DNA of 64,000 nucleotides from Myxococcaceae bacterium (GCA_016793095.1 JAEUJQ010000027.1:1-64000), one strand, 5' to 3'; counted from the first letter of the stretch, positions 28,249 to 39,299 are shown. Numbers and translations: made by a program. Notes: generated from the sequence alone by a model not told the origin.

Positions 28249-28764
28249 TCACAACCGCGGCTTCCGGGGCGCCTTCGCGCGCCGCTTCGGGGGCGCCTCG
28301 GCCTCCTGGGACACCGTGAGGACGGGCTGCTTCGCGTTCACCAGCGTCGCCCGGGCGTGCTCGGCAGCCTCGAGGGCCCGCTCGAGCTCGGCGATGCGCC
28401 CGCGCAGCCTGACCACCTCGGCCGACAGCTGCGAGTAGCCGTCCAGCACGTGGCCGTTGAACACCACCTGCCGCGCCAGCGCCTCGTTGATGAAGAGCTG
28501 GCCCACCTTGCGGAAGGCCTGCTTCGCCAGCACCACCGCCTGGCCTGACAGCCCGTCGCGATGCGTCTCGATGGGCAGGCCCTTCGTCGCGTCCACGTTC
28601 TCGGCCATCGCCTCGACCGCGAAGGCGAACGCATCGACTGGCGCTTCGACCCCCGGATCGAGCCCGGCGTCCTCCGACGGCGGCAGGAGGCCACGGGACG
28701 ACAGGCGCTCCTTCACGACGTCGAGCAGCTTCTTCGCGGTCACGTCCTTGCCGAACAACCTCAT
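28249..28764 (-). CDS. Small coiled-coil protein in the O-antigen operon
   Basis: Protein of 171 residues from the ATG at 28764, which overlaps the stop of the tandem glycosyltransferase gene by 4 bases. It starts with a helix (FGKDVTAKKLLDVVKERL), has a helical middle (VVLAKQAFRKVGQLFINEAL) and a clear coiled coil at about 120-150 (EVVRLRGRIAELERALEAAE). The tail is Lys/Arg/Pro-rich. No signal peptide. I know no family; the coiled coil suggests it scaffolds glycosyltransferases or measures chain length, which is inference from context. Confidence 0.75.
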   Translation of the reverse strand: MRLFGKDVTAKKLLDVVKERLSSRGLLPPSEDAGLDPGVEAPVDAFAFAVEAMAENVDATKGLPIETHRDGLSGQAVVLAKQAFRKVGQLFINEALARQVVFNGHVLDGYSQLSAEVVRLRGRIAELERALEAAEHARATLVNAKQPVLTVSQEAEAPPKRRAKAPRKPRL

Positions 28765-31001
28765 CGCCGCACCTCCCGGCCTGCCTTCTCGATCGCGTCG
28801 AGCCACGCGTCGATGACGGACTTCCACTGGTGGCGCCCCGAGAACCGCTTCGCTCGTCTCGAGAGCTCGCCGCGCTTCTCTCCCACTTCGCGCACCGCGG
28901 CGACGAAGGAGTACTCGTCGTCGTACCCCACGCCGCCGCCGCTGCGCTCGAGCTGCCCGCGCACCACGTCACCGCGCGTGTTGCCGATGACGGGCGTGCC
29001 AGCGGCGAAGGCCTCGAGGGTGAGCAGCGACAGGCTCTCGTAGCGGCTCGGCACCACCACCGCGAGCGCGCCGACGAGCGCGTCCCACTTGAGCTGCTCG
29101 TCGATGCGCCCGAGCGCCACCACGCGATGGCCCCGGGGCTTCAGCTCGCCCGTCCCGGCGAGCACCAGCACGGGCGCGTCGTGGAAGTGCTTCACCAGCC
29201 GCTGGTGGAAGTCGAGCAGCTCGGCGACGCCCTTCCCTGCCTCGAGCCGCCCCACGTACAGCAGGTACGGGCCGGTGACGCCGGTCGTCTCGCGGAAGCG
29301 CTCCACGTCGCCCTCGAGGGGCTCCACTCCGACCCCGACGATGCGCGACGGCGCCGCGGAGGGGAACCGGGAGCGGATGAAGGACTCCTCCTCGGGGGTG
29401 TTGCAGAGCAGCGCCTGCGCCGGCGCGAAGGCATCGGCGTAGAGGTGGAAGACCATCGGTGGCTCGTCGTGGGCGGTGGGGACCACCAGCGCCCGGTCGG
29501 CCAACAACGGCACGCCGTACACCGTCGGTTGGTAGAGGGCGGTGAAGAAGGCGACGGCGTCGAAGCGCTCACGCTCGGCGACGAGCCGCTCGAGGAGCGC
29601 CGGGACGACGGGCCCCTGGTCGGCGACCCAGCGGGCCTCGCTCACGAGGTCCTGCGGACGGTGGAAGGTGGCCGACGACAGCCGGTTGAAGCCGCGGATG
29701 TTGCGGAAGCGCGTCGCCTTGAACCGGTGCACGGTGAGCGGGCCGTCGCGTGAGCTTCCGTCGGGCAGCTCGTTCTTCCACGACAGGTGATCGGTCGCGC
29801 ACGTGGTGAAGATCTCGACGTTCGCGTGCGGCGCGAGCTTGAGCGCCACCTGCCGCGCGTGCGCCTCCGCCCCACCGACGATGAAGTCCCCGAAGCGCTG
29901 CACCACGAAGGCGACGCGCGGCTTGGCGCTTCGCCGACGCGTGGGACGAGCAGGCGCCCGGGGCAGCGCGTTCTCGAGAGCTGCCGCCACCGCTGCGAGC
30001 GAGAAGTCTCCCAGCCGCTCCCGCTGCCCCTCGACGAGCCGGGCGCGCAGCCCGCCATCACTCACCACCTGTGAGGCGACCTCGGCGAGCGCCGCGAAGT
30101 GCTTCTCGTCGAACACCAGCCCCCGCCCGTCCATCGTCTCGGCTACGGCCGCGGCGCCGAACGCGAGCACAGGCAGGTCGCTGGCGAACGCCTCCAGGAG
30201 CGGCACGCCCAGCCCCTCGTGTTCGCTCATCGACACGAAGAGATCAGCCGAGCGGTAGGCGGCGACGAGCTCGCCGTGACTCACGCGCCCGAGGAAGGTG
30301 ACGCCACCCAGGTCCTTCGCGCGGCGGGCGAGCGCCTTGAACGACGCGTGGCCCGCGTCGTAGCCGCCGACGACGAGGAGCTGCGCGCGCGGGGCGAGGC
30401 GCCTCAACTCCTGATGCAACGAGAGCAGGTCCTCCACCCGCTTGTGGGGGACGACCCGGCTCACTGAGACGACCCGCGGCGCGCCGAGCTTCACGAGCCT
30501 CGCCCGCAGCACCGGATCAGCCTGACCCTCGGTGAACCGCTCCGGCTCGACGAGCAGCGGCACCACCTTCACGTCGCGGTGCCCTGCCGCCTCGAGCTCA
30601 CGGGCGTTGTAGCGCGAGACCCCGATGGCGACCTCGACCTGGCCCGCCAGCGCCTGCACCTGCGCCCGTCCCGAGCGGAGCGCACCCTCGAGCCGCGTGC
30701 CCGCGTAGAAGCGCGCCGGCGTGATGTTGTGGAAGACGAGCCCCTTGCGACACGGCAGGTGGAGCAGCTTCGCCACCAGGCTCGACGCGATGCCGTGGTG
30801 GTAGAGGACGAGATCGTCACGCTCCACCCGCAGGCGCGAGGCGGGGTGCACGAGGCTCTCGAAGCCCGCGGCGACCTCACCCGCGAACACCTCTCCCGTG
30901 ACGCCGAGGTGCCTCAGCGCCCGCTGAAAGCCGATCGCGGCCGCGCCCATGGCGTCGCCCGGTCGGAAGTTCGGCACGAGCTGGTGGACGCGCCCTGACA
31001 C
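28761..31001 (-). CDS. Two-domain family 4 glycosyltransferase (tandem fusion)
   Basis: Protein of 746 residues from the GTG at 31001; the 223-residue in-frame extension upstream overlaps a plus-strand gene and is rejected. The first GT4 unit (about 1-365) begins VHQLVPNFRPGDAMG and has the GT-B C-terminal motif SMSEHEGLGVPLLEAFA (acid E-x7-E site). The second (about 380-746) begins VAFVVQRFGDFIVGGAEAH and ends with VPSRYESLSLLTLEAFAAG. Each has its own glycan-donor site, so the protein could add two successive sugars to the O-antigen-like chain. It is the first gene of the minus-strand operon with wzm and wzt. Confidence 0.9.
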   Translation of the reverse strand: MSGRVHQLVPNFRPGDAMGAAAIGFQRALRHLGVTGEVFAGEVAAGFESLVHPASRLRVERDDLVLYHHGIASSLVAKLLHLPCRKGLVFHNITPARFYAGTRLEGALRSGRAQVQALAGQVEVAIGVSRYNARELEAAGHRDVKVVPLLVEPERFTEGQADPVLRARLVKLGAPRVVSVSRVVPHKRVEDLLSLHQELRRLAPRAQLLVVGGYDAGHASFKALARRAKDLGGVTFLGRVSHGELVAAYRSADLFVSMSEHEGLGVPLLEAFASDLPVLAFGAAAVAETMDGRGLVFDEKHFAALAEVASQVVSDGGLRARLVEGQRERLGDFSLAAVAAALENALPRAPARPTRRRSAKPRVAFVVQRFGDFIVGGAEAHARQVALKLAPHANVEIFTTCATDHLSWKNELPDGSSRDGPLTVHRFKATRFRNIRGFNRLSSATFHRPQDLVSEARWVADQGPVVPALLERLVAERERFDAVAFFTALYQPTVYGVPLLADRALVVPTAHDEPPMVFHLYADAFAPAQALLCNTPEEESFIRSRFPSAAPSRIVGVGVEPLEGDVERFRETTGVTGPYLLYVGRLEAGKGVAELLDFHQRLVKHFHDAPVLVLAGTGELKPRGHRVVALGRIDEQLKWDALVGALAVVVPSRYESLSLLTLEAFAAGTPVIGNTRGDVVRGQLERSGGGVGYDDEYSFVAAVREVGEKRGELSRRAKRFSGRHQWKSVIDAWLDAIEKAGREVRR

Positions 31002-31052
31002 GCGTCGCGGCTGTAGCCGAGCGACCTTCGGGCTGCCAGCATCGCGCGCCCC

Positions 31053-33803
31053 ATGCCCAACCTCCTGGCCATCATCAGCAAGGCGCAGTTCGAGGCGTCC
31101 CACCGAAGCGCGAAGGAGGGCGACGCGCTCGGCTTCGATCGCTACGTCAGCACCCACGCGTCGCTCACCCCGCTGAACGCTGGCGGCAGCCTGTTCCTCG
31201 TCACCGTGCGACCGCCAGACGAGCGACTGTGGCTGCTGGGCGAGCTGGTCGATCCGACGCACGACGGCAAGCAGTGGAAGAGCGCCCCCTCCTCCCTCGC
31301 CGTGCGCGACATCACCGCGCTCATCCCCTCGCTGCGCTTCGCCAACGGCAAGGGCCTGGCGCCGAAGAAGGGCGCGCTCGGCATGAGCCTGCAGACGCCC
31401 CGGCAGCTCACCGACGAAGACGCGGCGCTGCTCCGCGGCAAGGCTGGCGCGCCGAAGGCGTCGAAGCCCGTGACGACGCCGGCGACGGCGAAGGAGTCGA
31501 AGCCCGAGAAGGCGGCGAAGAAGACCGTCGAGGTGCCGCCGGTGCCCGAGGCTCCCGCGCCCGTGGTGGCCGCGGGAGATGGGCTCGCGCTGGCAGACGT
31601 GCTGGCCGAGTGGCGGCAGACGCGCGCGCCTGAGCTCGAGGCGCTCATCGAGACGTTGTCGAAGCATCACGCCCGCGCGTGGCCCGCCCTCGATCCCTCG
31701 GCCGACGACTACGACGCCCAGTGGAACGCGCGCGCGGCCGAGCTGAGCATCGAGAACCTGCCCACCCTGCTCCCCGGCCTGTGGAGCGAGCCGCTCGGCG
31801 CGATCCCCATGCGCCTTCGCACGCTGCTCGACAAGGCGCCCGACCCGCGCCTGGGCGAGGCGCTGCTCACGATGATCGACGAGCCGCCCTTCACCGCGTC
31901 GAGCAACTTCTCGGCGTGGACGCTGCTGTTCAAGGCGCTGCCCTCGATGGTGGATACCCGCGCGACGAAGCGCCTCGAGGCGCGCAAGCGGACGAAGGGC
32001 GGCGCCTCGCAGTTCTGGCCGAAGTTCGCCGGGTGGATCGAGAAGGCCCTCGACGAGCTCCCCGAGCCCGCGGCGCTCTCGAAGGAGCAGGCCGCCGGCG
32101 TGGCGAAGCGGCAGAAGCTGGCCGAGAAGCTGCTCGCCGGTCCGCCGCCCGCGAAGAGCTCAGCCGCGCCGGTGAAGACGAAGGTGCAGCCCGTCGCCGC
32201 CAGCGTGCTGGGCGCCCTCGAGCTCGCCCTGAAGTCGGCCGAAGCGAGCCGGTACTCCGACGCGCTCGAGCCGCTGCGCCAGGCGTGGGAGCTGACCCGG
32301 CAGGAGCCGTTCGCCAAGCTGCTGACGACCTTCGCGAAGGTGAGCGCGCCCAGCCTGCCGCGGTTCGACGAAGGCAAACCGGCCGAGGTGCACGCCGCGT
32401 GGATGAAGGCGGGGAAGACCTTCGACGCGAAGCTGGTGACGCCGCTCCTCACCGCGATCCTCAAAGGGCCGCTCTCGGACACCGAGGAGCGCCTGAAGGT
32501 GATGGCGTCGTGGCCCGCGGACCCGCGCGTCGCCGAGTGCGTCGTCGAGCGGCTCATCTTCGGGCGCGACCCGTACATCGGCGCGAGGCCCGTCTTGTGG
32601 AAGCACGCGTACGAGCTGCTGGCCGCCAACGCCGACCCGCGCTTCGTCGCGCGGCTGCGGAAGAACGCGGAGCGGCTGGCGAACGCAGCGGCCTTCGATC
32701 GCAACCGCGCCGAGCGCCCGCACGCCACGCGGACCATCGAGGCGTACGTCGAGCGGGCTGCGAAGGTGACGCCGCTCCAGAACGACGAGGCCCGGGTGCT
32801 CGCGGCGCTCGAGGCGGCGGCGAGCAAGGCAGTCGCGGCGAGCAAGGCGAGCCAGGCCGGCGACCGCGCGCTCGAGCTGCTCCAGGCCATCAACGCCGCG
32901 CCCGACGATCCGACGCCGCGGCTCGTGTACGCCGACTTCCTCGCCGAGCGCGGCGACCCGCGCGCCGAGTTCATCAACCTGTCGGTGCGCCTCGCGCAGG
33001 GCGAGAAGGTGAAGTCGGCCCACGAGGCCTGCGCGAAGAAGCTGGGCATTCACCCCCGCGAGTTCCCGAAGTACCACCTGGGCCTGCTGGTGAAGGCCAG
33101 CGTCGGCTTCTCGACGAGGGTGGCCGAGTCCGAGCTCGACGCCTTCGCCGAGGACCCATCGTGGGCGACGGTGCGCGACCTCTCGCTGGAACGCGCCGGC
33201 AAGGCCGACCACCCGGGCGCCGTGCGGCTGCTCGAGAAGGGGCCGCTCTACGCCGTGACCCGACTGAAGACCCCGGGCGCGCTGGTGGCGGTCGCGTCGC
33301 GGCGCGACTTCCCCTGGGCCATCGAGCACCTCGAGCTGTTCGACTACGAGCTGCCGGCGGACGTGCGGGTCGGCGCCTTCCCACGGCTGAGGTCGATGGA
33401 GCTGCCGATGTGGACACCGGCGACCGACGCCTTCTTCGCGAACCCGCTGCTCGCGCAGATCGAGCGCTTTGAGATGGGCGGCGAGAACACGTACGGGCAG
33501 GCGCCGATCGACCTGCTGATCGTGCACGGGGTGAAGCTGCCCAGGCTGGAGCACGTCGAGATCATCACCTCGGCGTTCGACTTCGACGTGCGGGTCTCGA
33601 ACGGGCAGGCCGACGTGGTGTTCTCGGTGAAGTCCCTGCCACGAGCGCGCGACGACTACTTCGCGGCCACGCTCGCCCGCCTGAAGCTGGTGCCGAGGAG
33701 CGCCGTGCGCTCGTTCGAGGTGAAGGGCGTCAAGCAGCCCATGCCGCCGCACGCCGACGCGCTCGAGGCCGCCAACGCGGCGACCGTGCACCTGCGTGGG
33801 TGA
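31053..33803 (+). CDS. TIGR02996-domain protein with Leu-rich C-terminus
   Basis: Protein of 916 residues. Residues about 1-110 resemble an N-terminal module with strand-rich LFLVTVRPPDERLWLLGEL, followed by a Lys/Ala/Pro linker (about 130-170). A long helical region follows. At about 612-650 lies the TIGR02996 motif DDPTPRLVYADFLAERGDPR followed by AEFINL, found in repeat-rich proteins of myxobacteria and planctomycetes. The C-terminal 250 residues have irregular leucine-rich repeats (IEHLELFDYELPADVRVGAF, LPRLEHVEII). No signal peptide, so cytoplasmic or exported by another route. Function unknown. It is divergent from the glycosyltransferase gene across only 51 bases. Confidence 0.85.
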   Translation: MPNLLAIISKAQFEASHRSAKEGDALGFDRYVSTHASLTPLNAGGSLFLVTVRPPDERLWLLGELVDPTHDGKQWKSAPSSLAVRDITALIPSLRFANGKGLAPKKGALGMSLQTPRQLTDEDAALLRGKAGAPKASKPVTTPATAKESKPEKAAKKTVEVPPVPEAPAPVVAAGDGLALADVLAEWRQTRAPELEALIETLSKHHARAWPALDPSADDYDAQWNARAAELSIENLPTLLPGLWSEPLGAIPMRLRTLLDKAPDPRLGEALLTMIDEPPFTASSNFSAWTLLFKALPSMVDTRATKRLEARKRTKGGASQFWPKFAGWIEKALDELPEPAALSKEQAAGVAKRQKLAEKLLAGPPPAKSSAAPVKTKVQPVAASVLGALELALKSAEASRYSDALEPLRQAWELTRQEPFAKLLTTFAKVSAPSLPRFDEGKPAEVHAAWMKAGKTFDAKLVTPLLTAILKGPLSDTEERLKVMASWPADPRVAECVVERLIFGRDPYIGARPVLWKHAYELLAANADPRFVARLRKNAERLANAAAFDRNRAERPHATRTIEAYVERAAKVTPLQNDEARVLAALEAAASKAVAASKASQAGDRALELLQAINAAPDDPTPRLVYADFLAERGDPRAEFINLSVRLAQGEKVKSAHEACAKKLGIHPREFPKYHLGLLVKASVGFSTRVAESELDAFAEDPSWATVRDLSLERAGKADHPGAVRLLEKGPLYAVTRLKTPGALVAVASRRDFPWAIEHLELFDYELPADVRVGAFPRLRSMELPMWTPATDAFFANPLLAQIERFEMGGENTYGQAPIDLLIVHGVKLPRLEHVEIITSAFDFDVRVSNGQADVVFSVKSLPRARDDYFAATLARLKLVPRSAVRSFEVKGVKQPMPPHADALEAANAATVHLRG

Positions 33804-33818
33804 AGCGGCCCTCGCGCT

Positions 33819-33857
33819 CTCCTCGCGGTGACGAGCTTCGCAGACGCGCGCGAGGAG
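33819..33857. terminator. Candidate bidirectional hairpin between convergent genes
   Basis: CTCCTCGCG (33819-33827) and CGCGAGGAG (33849-33857) pair perfectly over 9 bases around a 21-base loop in the 61-base gap between the convergent TIGR02996 and PilZ genes. No U-run on either side, so activity as an intrinsic terminator is uncertain. Confidence 0.4.
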
Positions 33858-33864
33858 CGGCGTG

Positions 33865-34164
33865 TCAGAGGGTGGCGGAGATCACCCGGGCGGCGTCCGG
33901 ATCCAGACTGACGAACTCGGCGCCGAAGCCGTTGGGCGTGACGTGCGTGACGCGGGCGAAGGTGCTCACCAGCGGCGCGTCCTTCGCCGGCGCGAACTGG
34001 ACGTGCACCGTGGCGTGCCGAGGCGGCGTCGCGCGCGAGGCGATGAACATGCCGCCCGCCGAGAGATCGCTCGCGTAGTCCACCTCGTACCCTGCCTCCG
34101 TCGAGGACTGGTGCTGCACGAGGAAACGAACGGGCTTGCGGGTCGCGGTGCGGCGCTCACTCAT
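33865..34164 (-). CDS. PilZ-domain protein
   Basis: Protein of 99 residues that is essentially one PilZ domain. It has ERRTATRKPVRF with the Arg residues of the c-di-GMP-binding RxxxR loop, and DYASDLSAGGMFI with the D-x-S-x-x-G box. It should bind cyclic di-GMP and act as an adaptor. It lies between two polysaccharide glycosyltransferase loci and is divergent from the GT4 gene by 52 bases, which may point to exopolysaccharide control, though this is only context. Confidence 0.9.
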   Translation of the reverse strand: MSERRTATRKPVRFLVQHQSSTEAGYEVDYASDLSAGGMFIASRATPPRHATVHVQFAPAKDAPLVSTFARVTHVTPNGFGAEFVSLDPDAARVISATL

Positions 34165-34216
34165 GGCGACGGACCATGCGCGATCTGCCGACGTCGGCGC
34201 AACCCGGGCGTGTGTT

Positions 34217-35332
34217 ATGCGCCCCTACACCGTGCTGCAGCCCATCGCCCTCGACGCGTCTCTCTGGGACGAGCCCATCACCGGCATCGGCTTGTACACG
34301 CGCCAGCTCTGTGGCGCGCTGACGGCGGAGGGCGCGCAGGTCGAACGCTGGGGGGCGAGCAGGTCTGGCGAGGCGCCACGGGGCAAGCGGACCCGCACGG
34401 GGTGGACGCTGGGGGCGCTCCCGACGCTGCTCGCCGAACGTCGGCCGCGGCTCTTCCACGCGCTCGCGAACTTCAACCTTCCCCTGGAGCGCGTGCCCGG
34501 CGTGCCGTTCGTGCTCACGGTGCACGACCTCGTCCCTCTGCTCTTGCCGGAGACGGTCTCGCTGGCCTTCCGGTGGCAGTTCCGGTTCTGGCTTGCGCGC
34601 GCGTGCACCGTGGCCGAGCAGATCATCTGTGTGTCGGAGGTCGCGCGGCAGAGCCTGCTCGCGCACGTCGACGTGCGGCCCGAGAAGCTCACCGTCATTC
34701 ACCACGGGCTCGATCACGTCGAGCAGGTCGCGCCGCCGGATCGCACGACGGTGAAGTGGCTCGACGCCCTCGGGCTCGCCGACCCCTTCATCCTCTACGC
34801 GGGCGCGCTCGATGCGCGAAAGAACGTCGAGCTCGTGCTGCGGGCGGTCGAGCGGCTGTTCGACGGCGGACGCAAGGCGACCCTCGTGCTGGCCGGGCAG
34901 CGGTGGTTCGGAGCGGGCTCCATCGAGAAGCAGGTGCTCGCCCTCAAGGAGCGCGGCGTTGACGTGCGGCCCCTGGGCTACCTCGACGACTCCGTCTTCT
35001 ACGCGCTGATGAGACGCGCGGGAGTCTTCGTCTTCCCGTCACGCTACGAGGGCTTCGGCTTGCCGCCGCTCGAGGCGATGCGCCTGGGCGTGCCGACCAT
35101 CGTCTCGAACGCGGGATCCCTGCCCGAGGTGTGCGGCGACGCTGCGTGGCAGGTCGGCGTCGACGACGTGGACGGACTGGCGCAGAAGCTCAGTTCGTTG
35201 CTCGACAGTCCCGCCCAACGGCAGGCGCTCGGGGCAGCAGGGCGGGCCCATGCACTGACCTTCTCGTGGGCCAGGGCCGCGAAGGCGACGCTCAGGGTGT
35301 ACGCACGCGCGACCGGCGCGCCTGGGCGGTGA
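34217..35332 (+). CDS. Family 4 glycosyltransferase
   Basis: Protein of 371 residues from the ATG at 34217. GT-B fold: an N-terminal opening with GIGLYTRQLCGAL, a catalytic-side VHDLVPLLLPE, a linker containing HHGLDHVE, and the donor-binding FVFPSRYEGFGLPPLEAM with the E-x7-E pair. The similar order in mannosyl- or rhamnosyltransferases suggests a role in a surface polysaccharide; the sugar cannot be told. It stands alone between PilZ and a lipoprotein gene. The earlier in-frame start at 34136 overlaps the PilZ gene and is rejected. Confidence 0.92.
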   Translation: MRPYTVLQPIALDASLWDEPITGIGLYTRQLCGALTAEGAQVERWGASRSGEAPRGKRTRTGWTLGALPTLLAERRPRLFHALANFNLPLERVPGVPFVLTVHDLVPLLLPETVSLAFRWQFRFWLARACTVAEQIICVSEVARQSLLAHVDVRPEKLTVIHHGLDHVEQVAPPDRTTVKWLDALGLADPFILYAGALDARKNVELVLRAVERLFDGGRKATLVLAGQRWFGAGSIEKQVLALKERGVDVRPLGYLDDSVFYALMRRAGVFVFPSRYEGFGLPPLEAMRLGVPTIVSNAGSLPEVCGDAAWQVGVDDVDGLAQKLSSLLDSPAQRQALGAAGRAHALTFSWARAAKATLRVYARATGAPGR

Positions 35333-35488
35333 CGAGCGGCATACGCTGGCCCGGGACACACCGGCCGCATTTCTCCCCGCTGCTCTCAGAATTCCGCGAG
35401 GGCGCCCCTTCGACCTGGGCCAGGCCTGCGAATCGACTGGGGTCGGGTGTGGCAGGGTGTGGCACGGTCGCTGAAGGCCCGGTCGCCC

Positions 35489-36334
35489 ATGTCGCTTCGC
35501 CCGCTCGCGCTTTGCCTGTCGCTCGTCGCGTGTGGACGCGTGGCGCTCCTCGACGACGTGGTGGATGCGGGACGGACGGGCGGCGGCTCGGCGGGCGGAA
35601 TGAGCGGCGGAATGAGCGGCGGCGGAGTGAGCGGCGGCGGAGTGAGCGGCGGCGGAGTGAGCGGCGGCGGAATGAGCGGCGGCGGAATGAGCGGCGGCGG
35701 AGTGAGCGGCGGCGGGGTGAGCGGCGGCGGAATGAGCGGCGGCGGCCTGGCGAACCCGTGCGCGGGCCTGACGGCCGGACCCTGCCGCGCGAACCCACTC
35801 TGCACTCCCGACTTCTGCTTCCAGTGTTCGTGCACGCCCGGCTTCGCGCAGTGCCGGCTCAAGACGGCGCCAACGTTCCAGTGCCCAGCCTTCGGGTGCC
35901 CGCAGCCGCAGTGCTGCAGCGACGACTCCACCTGCGGGCGCCCGCTCGTCTGCATCGCCGGCGATCGGCCGATGTGCGGCACGTGCAATACGCTTCCCTC
36001 GACCTGCACGACGGACACCGACTGCAGCTTCGCGACCACGGGTCACGTCTGCCGGCCGCGCGCCTGCGCCTGTGGGGCCCAGACCGACTGCCAGCCGGGC
36101 TGCAGCACCACCGGCTGCCGTGAGGGAGAGACGTGCGAGCTGCAGACCCAGCGCTGCGAACAGGCGAGGTGTGCCACGACGCCCTGCCCCGCCGGCTTCA
36201 ACTGCGTGCTCGGGCCGACCGGCGACGTCTGCGTTCGCCGCTCGTGCACCAGCGATCGCGACTGTGGCGATGTGTTCTGCGTGCAGGGGAGCTGCAGCAG
36301 CACGCTCGGCCGGTGCGGCCAGCACGTCCCCTGA
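35489..36334 (+). CDS. Cys-rich lipoprotein with MSGGG repeat linker
   Basis: Protein of 281 residues from the ATG at 35489. The signal peptide ends in CLSLVAC, a good lipobox. A linker of about 55 residues made of MSGGG/VSGGG units follows, then some 200 residues with about 30 cysteines in short repeated spacings (CRANPLCTPDFCFQCSC, CGACRP-like stretches), resembling small disulfide-knotted domains. Likely surface-exposed. No catalytic motif. The next gene starts 41 bases downstream. Confidence 0.8.
   Translation: MSLRPLALCLSLVACGRVALLDDVVDAGRTGGGSAGGMSGGMSGGGVSGGGVSGGGVSGGGMSGGGMSGGGVSGGGVSGGGMSGGGLANPCAGLTAGPCRANPLCTPDFCFQCSCTPGFAQCRLKTAPTFQCPAFGCPQPQCCSDDSTCGRPLVCIAGDRPMCGTCNTLPSTCTTDTDCSFATTGHVCRPRACACGAQTDCQPGCSTTGCREGETCELQTQRCEQARCATTPCPAGFNCVLGPTGDVCVRRSCTSDRDCGDVFCVQGSCSSTLGRCGQHVP
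35578..35750 (+). repeat. 15-base tandem repeats encoding MSGGG or VSGGG
   Basis: Around ten copies of agcggcggcggaatg-type units in frame in the lipoprotein linker. Changing copy number would keep the reading frame. Confidence 0.9.
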
Positions 36335-36375
36335 CCACTGAACCCTCTGCGCCGGCGCGAGCATCTCCTGCGGCG

Positions 36376-37464
36376 ATGTGGCGAACCGGCCTCGTCGTGC
36401 TGCTCTCGAGCTGCGCGGGCATGCACCGCGCGCTCGACGTGCGCGCCCTGGAGCAGACAGCACGCCTCGTGGACCAGCGAGCGCTCATTGGCGCTCGGGC
36501 ATTGCCCTTCACGACGGGCGAGGAGCTCAACCAGCACACGAGCCCGCGGGCGATCGCCGCGCCCGTCGAGCGGCTCGCCATCGGCGCGCGAACGCTCGGC
36601 CTGCCTGACATCATCGAGGAGCAGCTCGCGTTCCGGAGTCAGGTCACGCTCCGGGCGGTCGAGTCGAACCATGCACGGCTCTACGTGTACAGACAGGGCG
36701 CGCTGGGTGAGCGACCGGTGCTCCTGTGGGTGCCCGGCCTCGCCGTGTCCGACGTGGCGCTCAGCCTTCTCCGGCCGCTGCTGATCGACGCGCTCGCCGA
36801 GGGCTTCGACGTCGTCTTCTTCGTCCCGCCCTACCATCTGGAGCGCAGCCCGGCTGGCGTCGCCAGTGGTGACGCGGTCCTCGCGACGGACCTGTCGGAC
36901 CACCTCGGGGTCGTTCAACAGGGCGTCGCGGACCTGCGCGAGACGATGCACTTCCTGAGACGTTCGGACGTGAAGCAGCTGGGCGCCTTCGCCGGCTCCC
37001 TCGGCGCAAACCTCGCCCTCCACGCCGCGCAGTTCGAGGGAAACGTGGAGCAGCCGGCCTTCGACTTCCTGGTCGCGATGATCCCGCTCATCGACTGGAG
37101 CGCGCTGGTCTTCCAGCGCCCCGAGTTCGAGCAGCTGCGGACCAGGCTGGAGCAGGCGCAGCGCTCGTCATCGCTGAGGGCGGTCTATGACGCGCTCGAG
37201 CTCTCACGCGCCCGGTCACCGCTGCCCGCGGAGTCGATCTCGGTCATCGCCGCGGCCTGGGATCAGGTGACCCCGGCGGCCCCCCGCGAGCGATGGCAGC
37301 GCGCGTGGGGCCTTCATCGGGTGACAGTGCTCGACCGGGGTCACGGAACGATGCTCCTCGGCGGCGCGCTCCGAGACGAAGCAAGGCGACTGCTCCGGGA
37401 GGAGCGGTGGCGGCTCGACCATCGAGAGCAGCCGAACGAGCACCTCACGGAGAGCGGACGGTGA
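36376..37464 (+). CDS. Putative alpha/beta-hydrolase lipoprotein
   Basis: Protein of 362 residues from the ATG at 36376. The short signal peptide ends LLSSCAGM, consistent with a lipoprotein. The rest follows an alpha/beta-hydrolase: a first strand and oxyanion region at RPVLLWVPGLAVSDV, the nucleophile elbow GAFAGSLGANLAL (Ser in AGSLG), an acidic loop at AAWDQVTPA and the His in LDRGHGTML. Substrate is unknown; lipase or esterase is plausible. The longer in-frame open region upstream overlaps the lipoprotein gene and lacks coding character. Confidence 0.75.
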   Translation: MWRTGLVVLLSSCAGMHRALDVRALEQTARLVDQRALIGARALPFTTGEELNQHTSPRAIAAPVERLAIGARTLGLPDIIEEQLAFRSQVTLRAVESNHARLYVYRQGALGERPVLLWVPGLAVSDVALSLLRPLLIDALAEGFDVVFFVPPYHLERSPAGVASGDAVLATDLSDHLGVVQQGVADLRETMHFLRRSDVKQLGAFAGSLGANLALHAAQFEGNVEQPAFDFLVAMIPLIDWSALVFQRPEFEQLRTRLEQAQRSSSLRAVYDALELSRARSPLPAESISVIAAAWDQVTPAAPRERWQRAWGLHRVTVLDRGHGTMLLGGALRDEARRLLREERWRLDHREQPNEHLTESGR

Positions 37465-37513
37465 GCTGCCGGTGCATCCCTCGAGCGCGCTGCGGCTGAT
37501 CCTGCGCGCACAC

Positions 37514-39184
<1,671 letters not shown>

Positions 39185-39189
39185 GGTGA

Positions 39190-39199
39190 AACGCTAACG
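39190..39199 (-). promoter_or_regulatory. CGTTAGCGTT element before a hybrid kinase start
   Basis: On the minus strand CGTTAGCGTT ends 5 bases before the ATG at 39184, the same arrangement as at 1495-1504. Candidate -10 region or regulator site shared by two kinases. Confidence 0.35.
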
Positions 39200-39299
39200 G
39201 TCGCCGGCTGGCGTGCGGGACGTTTTCGCTGCTGGGGCTGCAGCGACCCGGTCGGCGCGCCGCGCCGCCATGAAGGGAGAATCACCACACCTCACGACC

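Noticed and set aside
31002-31670. N-terminal extension of the tandem glycosyltransferase
   Set aside because: It overlaps the start of the plus-strand TIGR02996 gene and is Arg-rich with no motif; the GTG at 31001 gives the normal GT4 N-terminus.
32160-33791. Long minus-strand open frame of 543 codons opposite the TIGR02996 gene
   Set aside because: The plus-strand product has a known domain and regular coding pattern; the antisense product is low-complexity Arg/His/Leu-rich.
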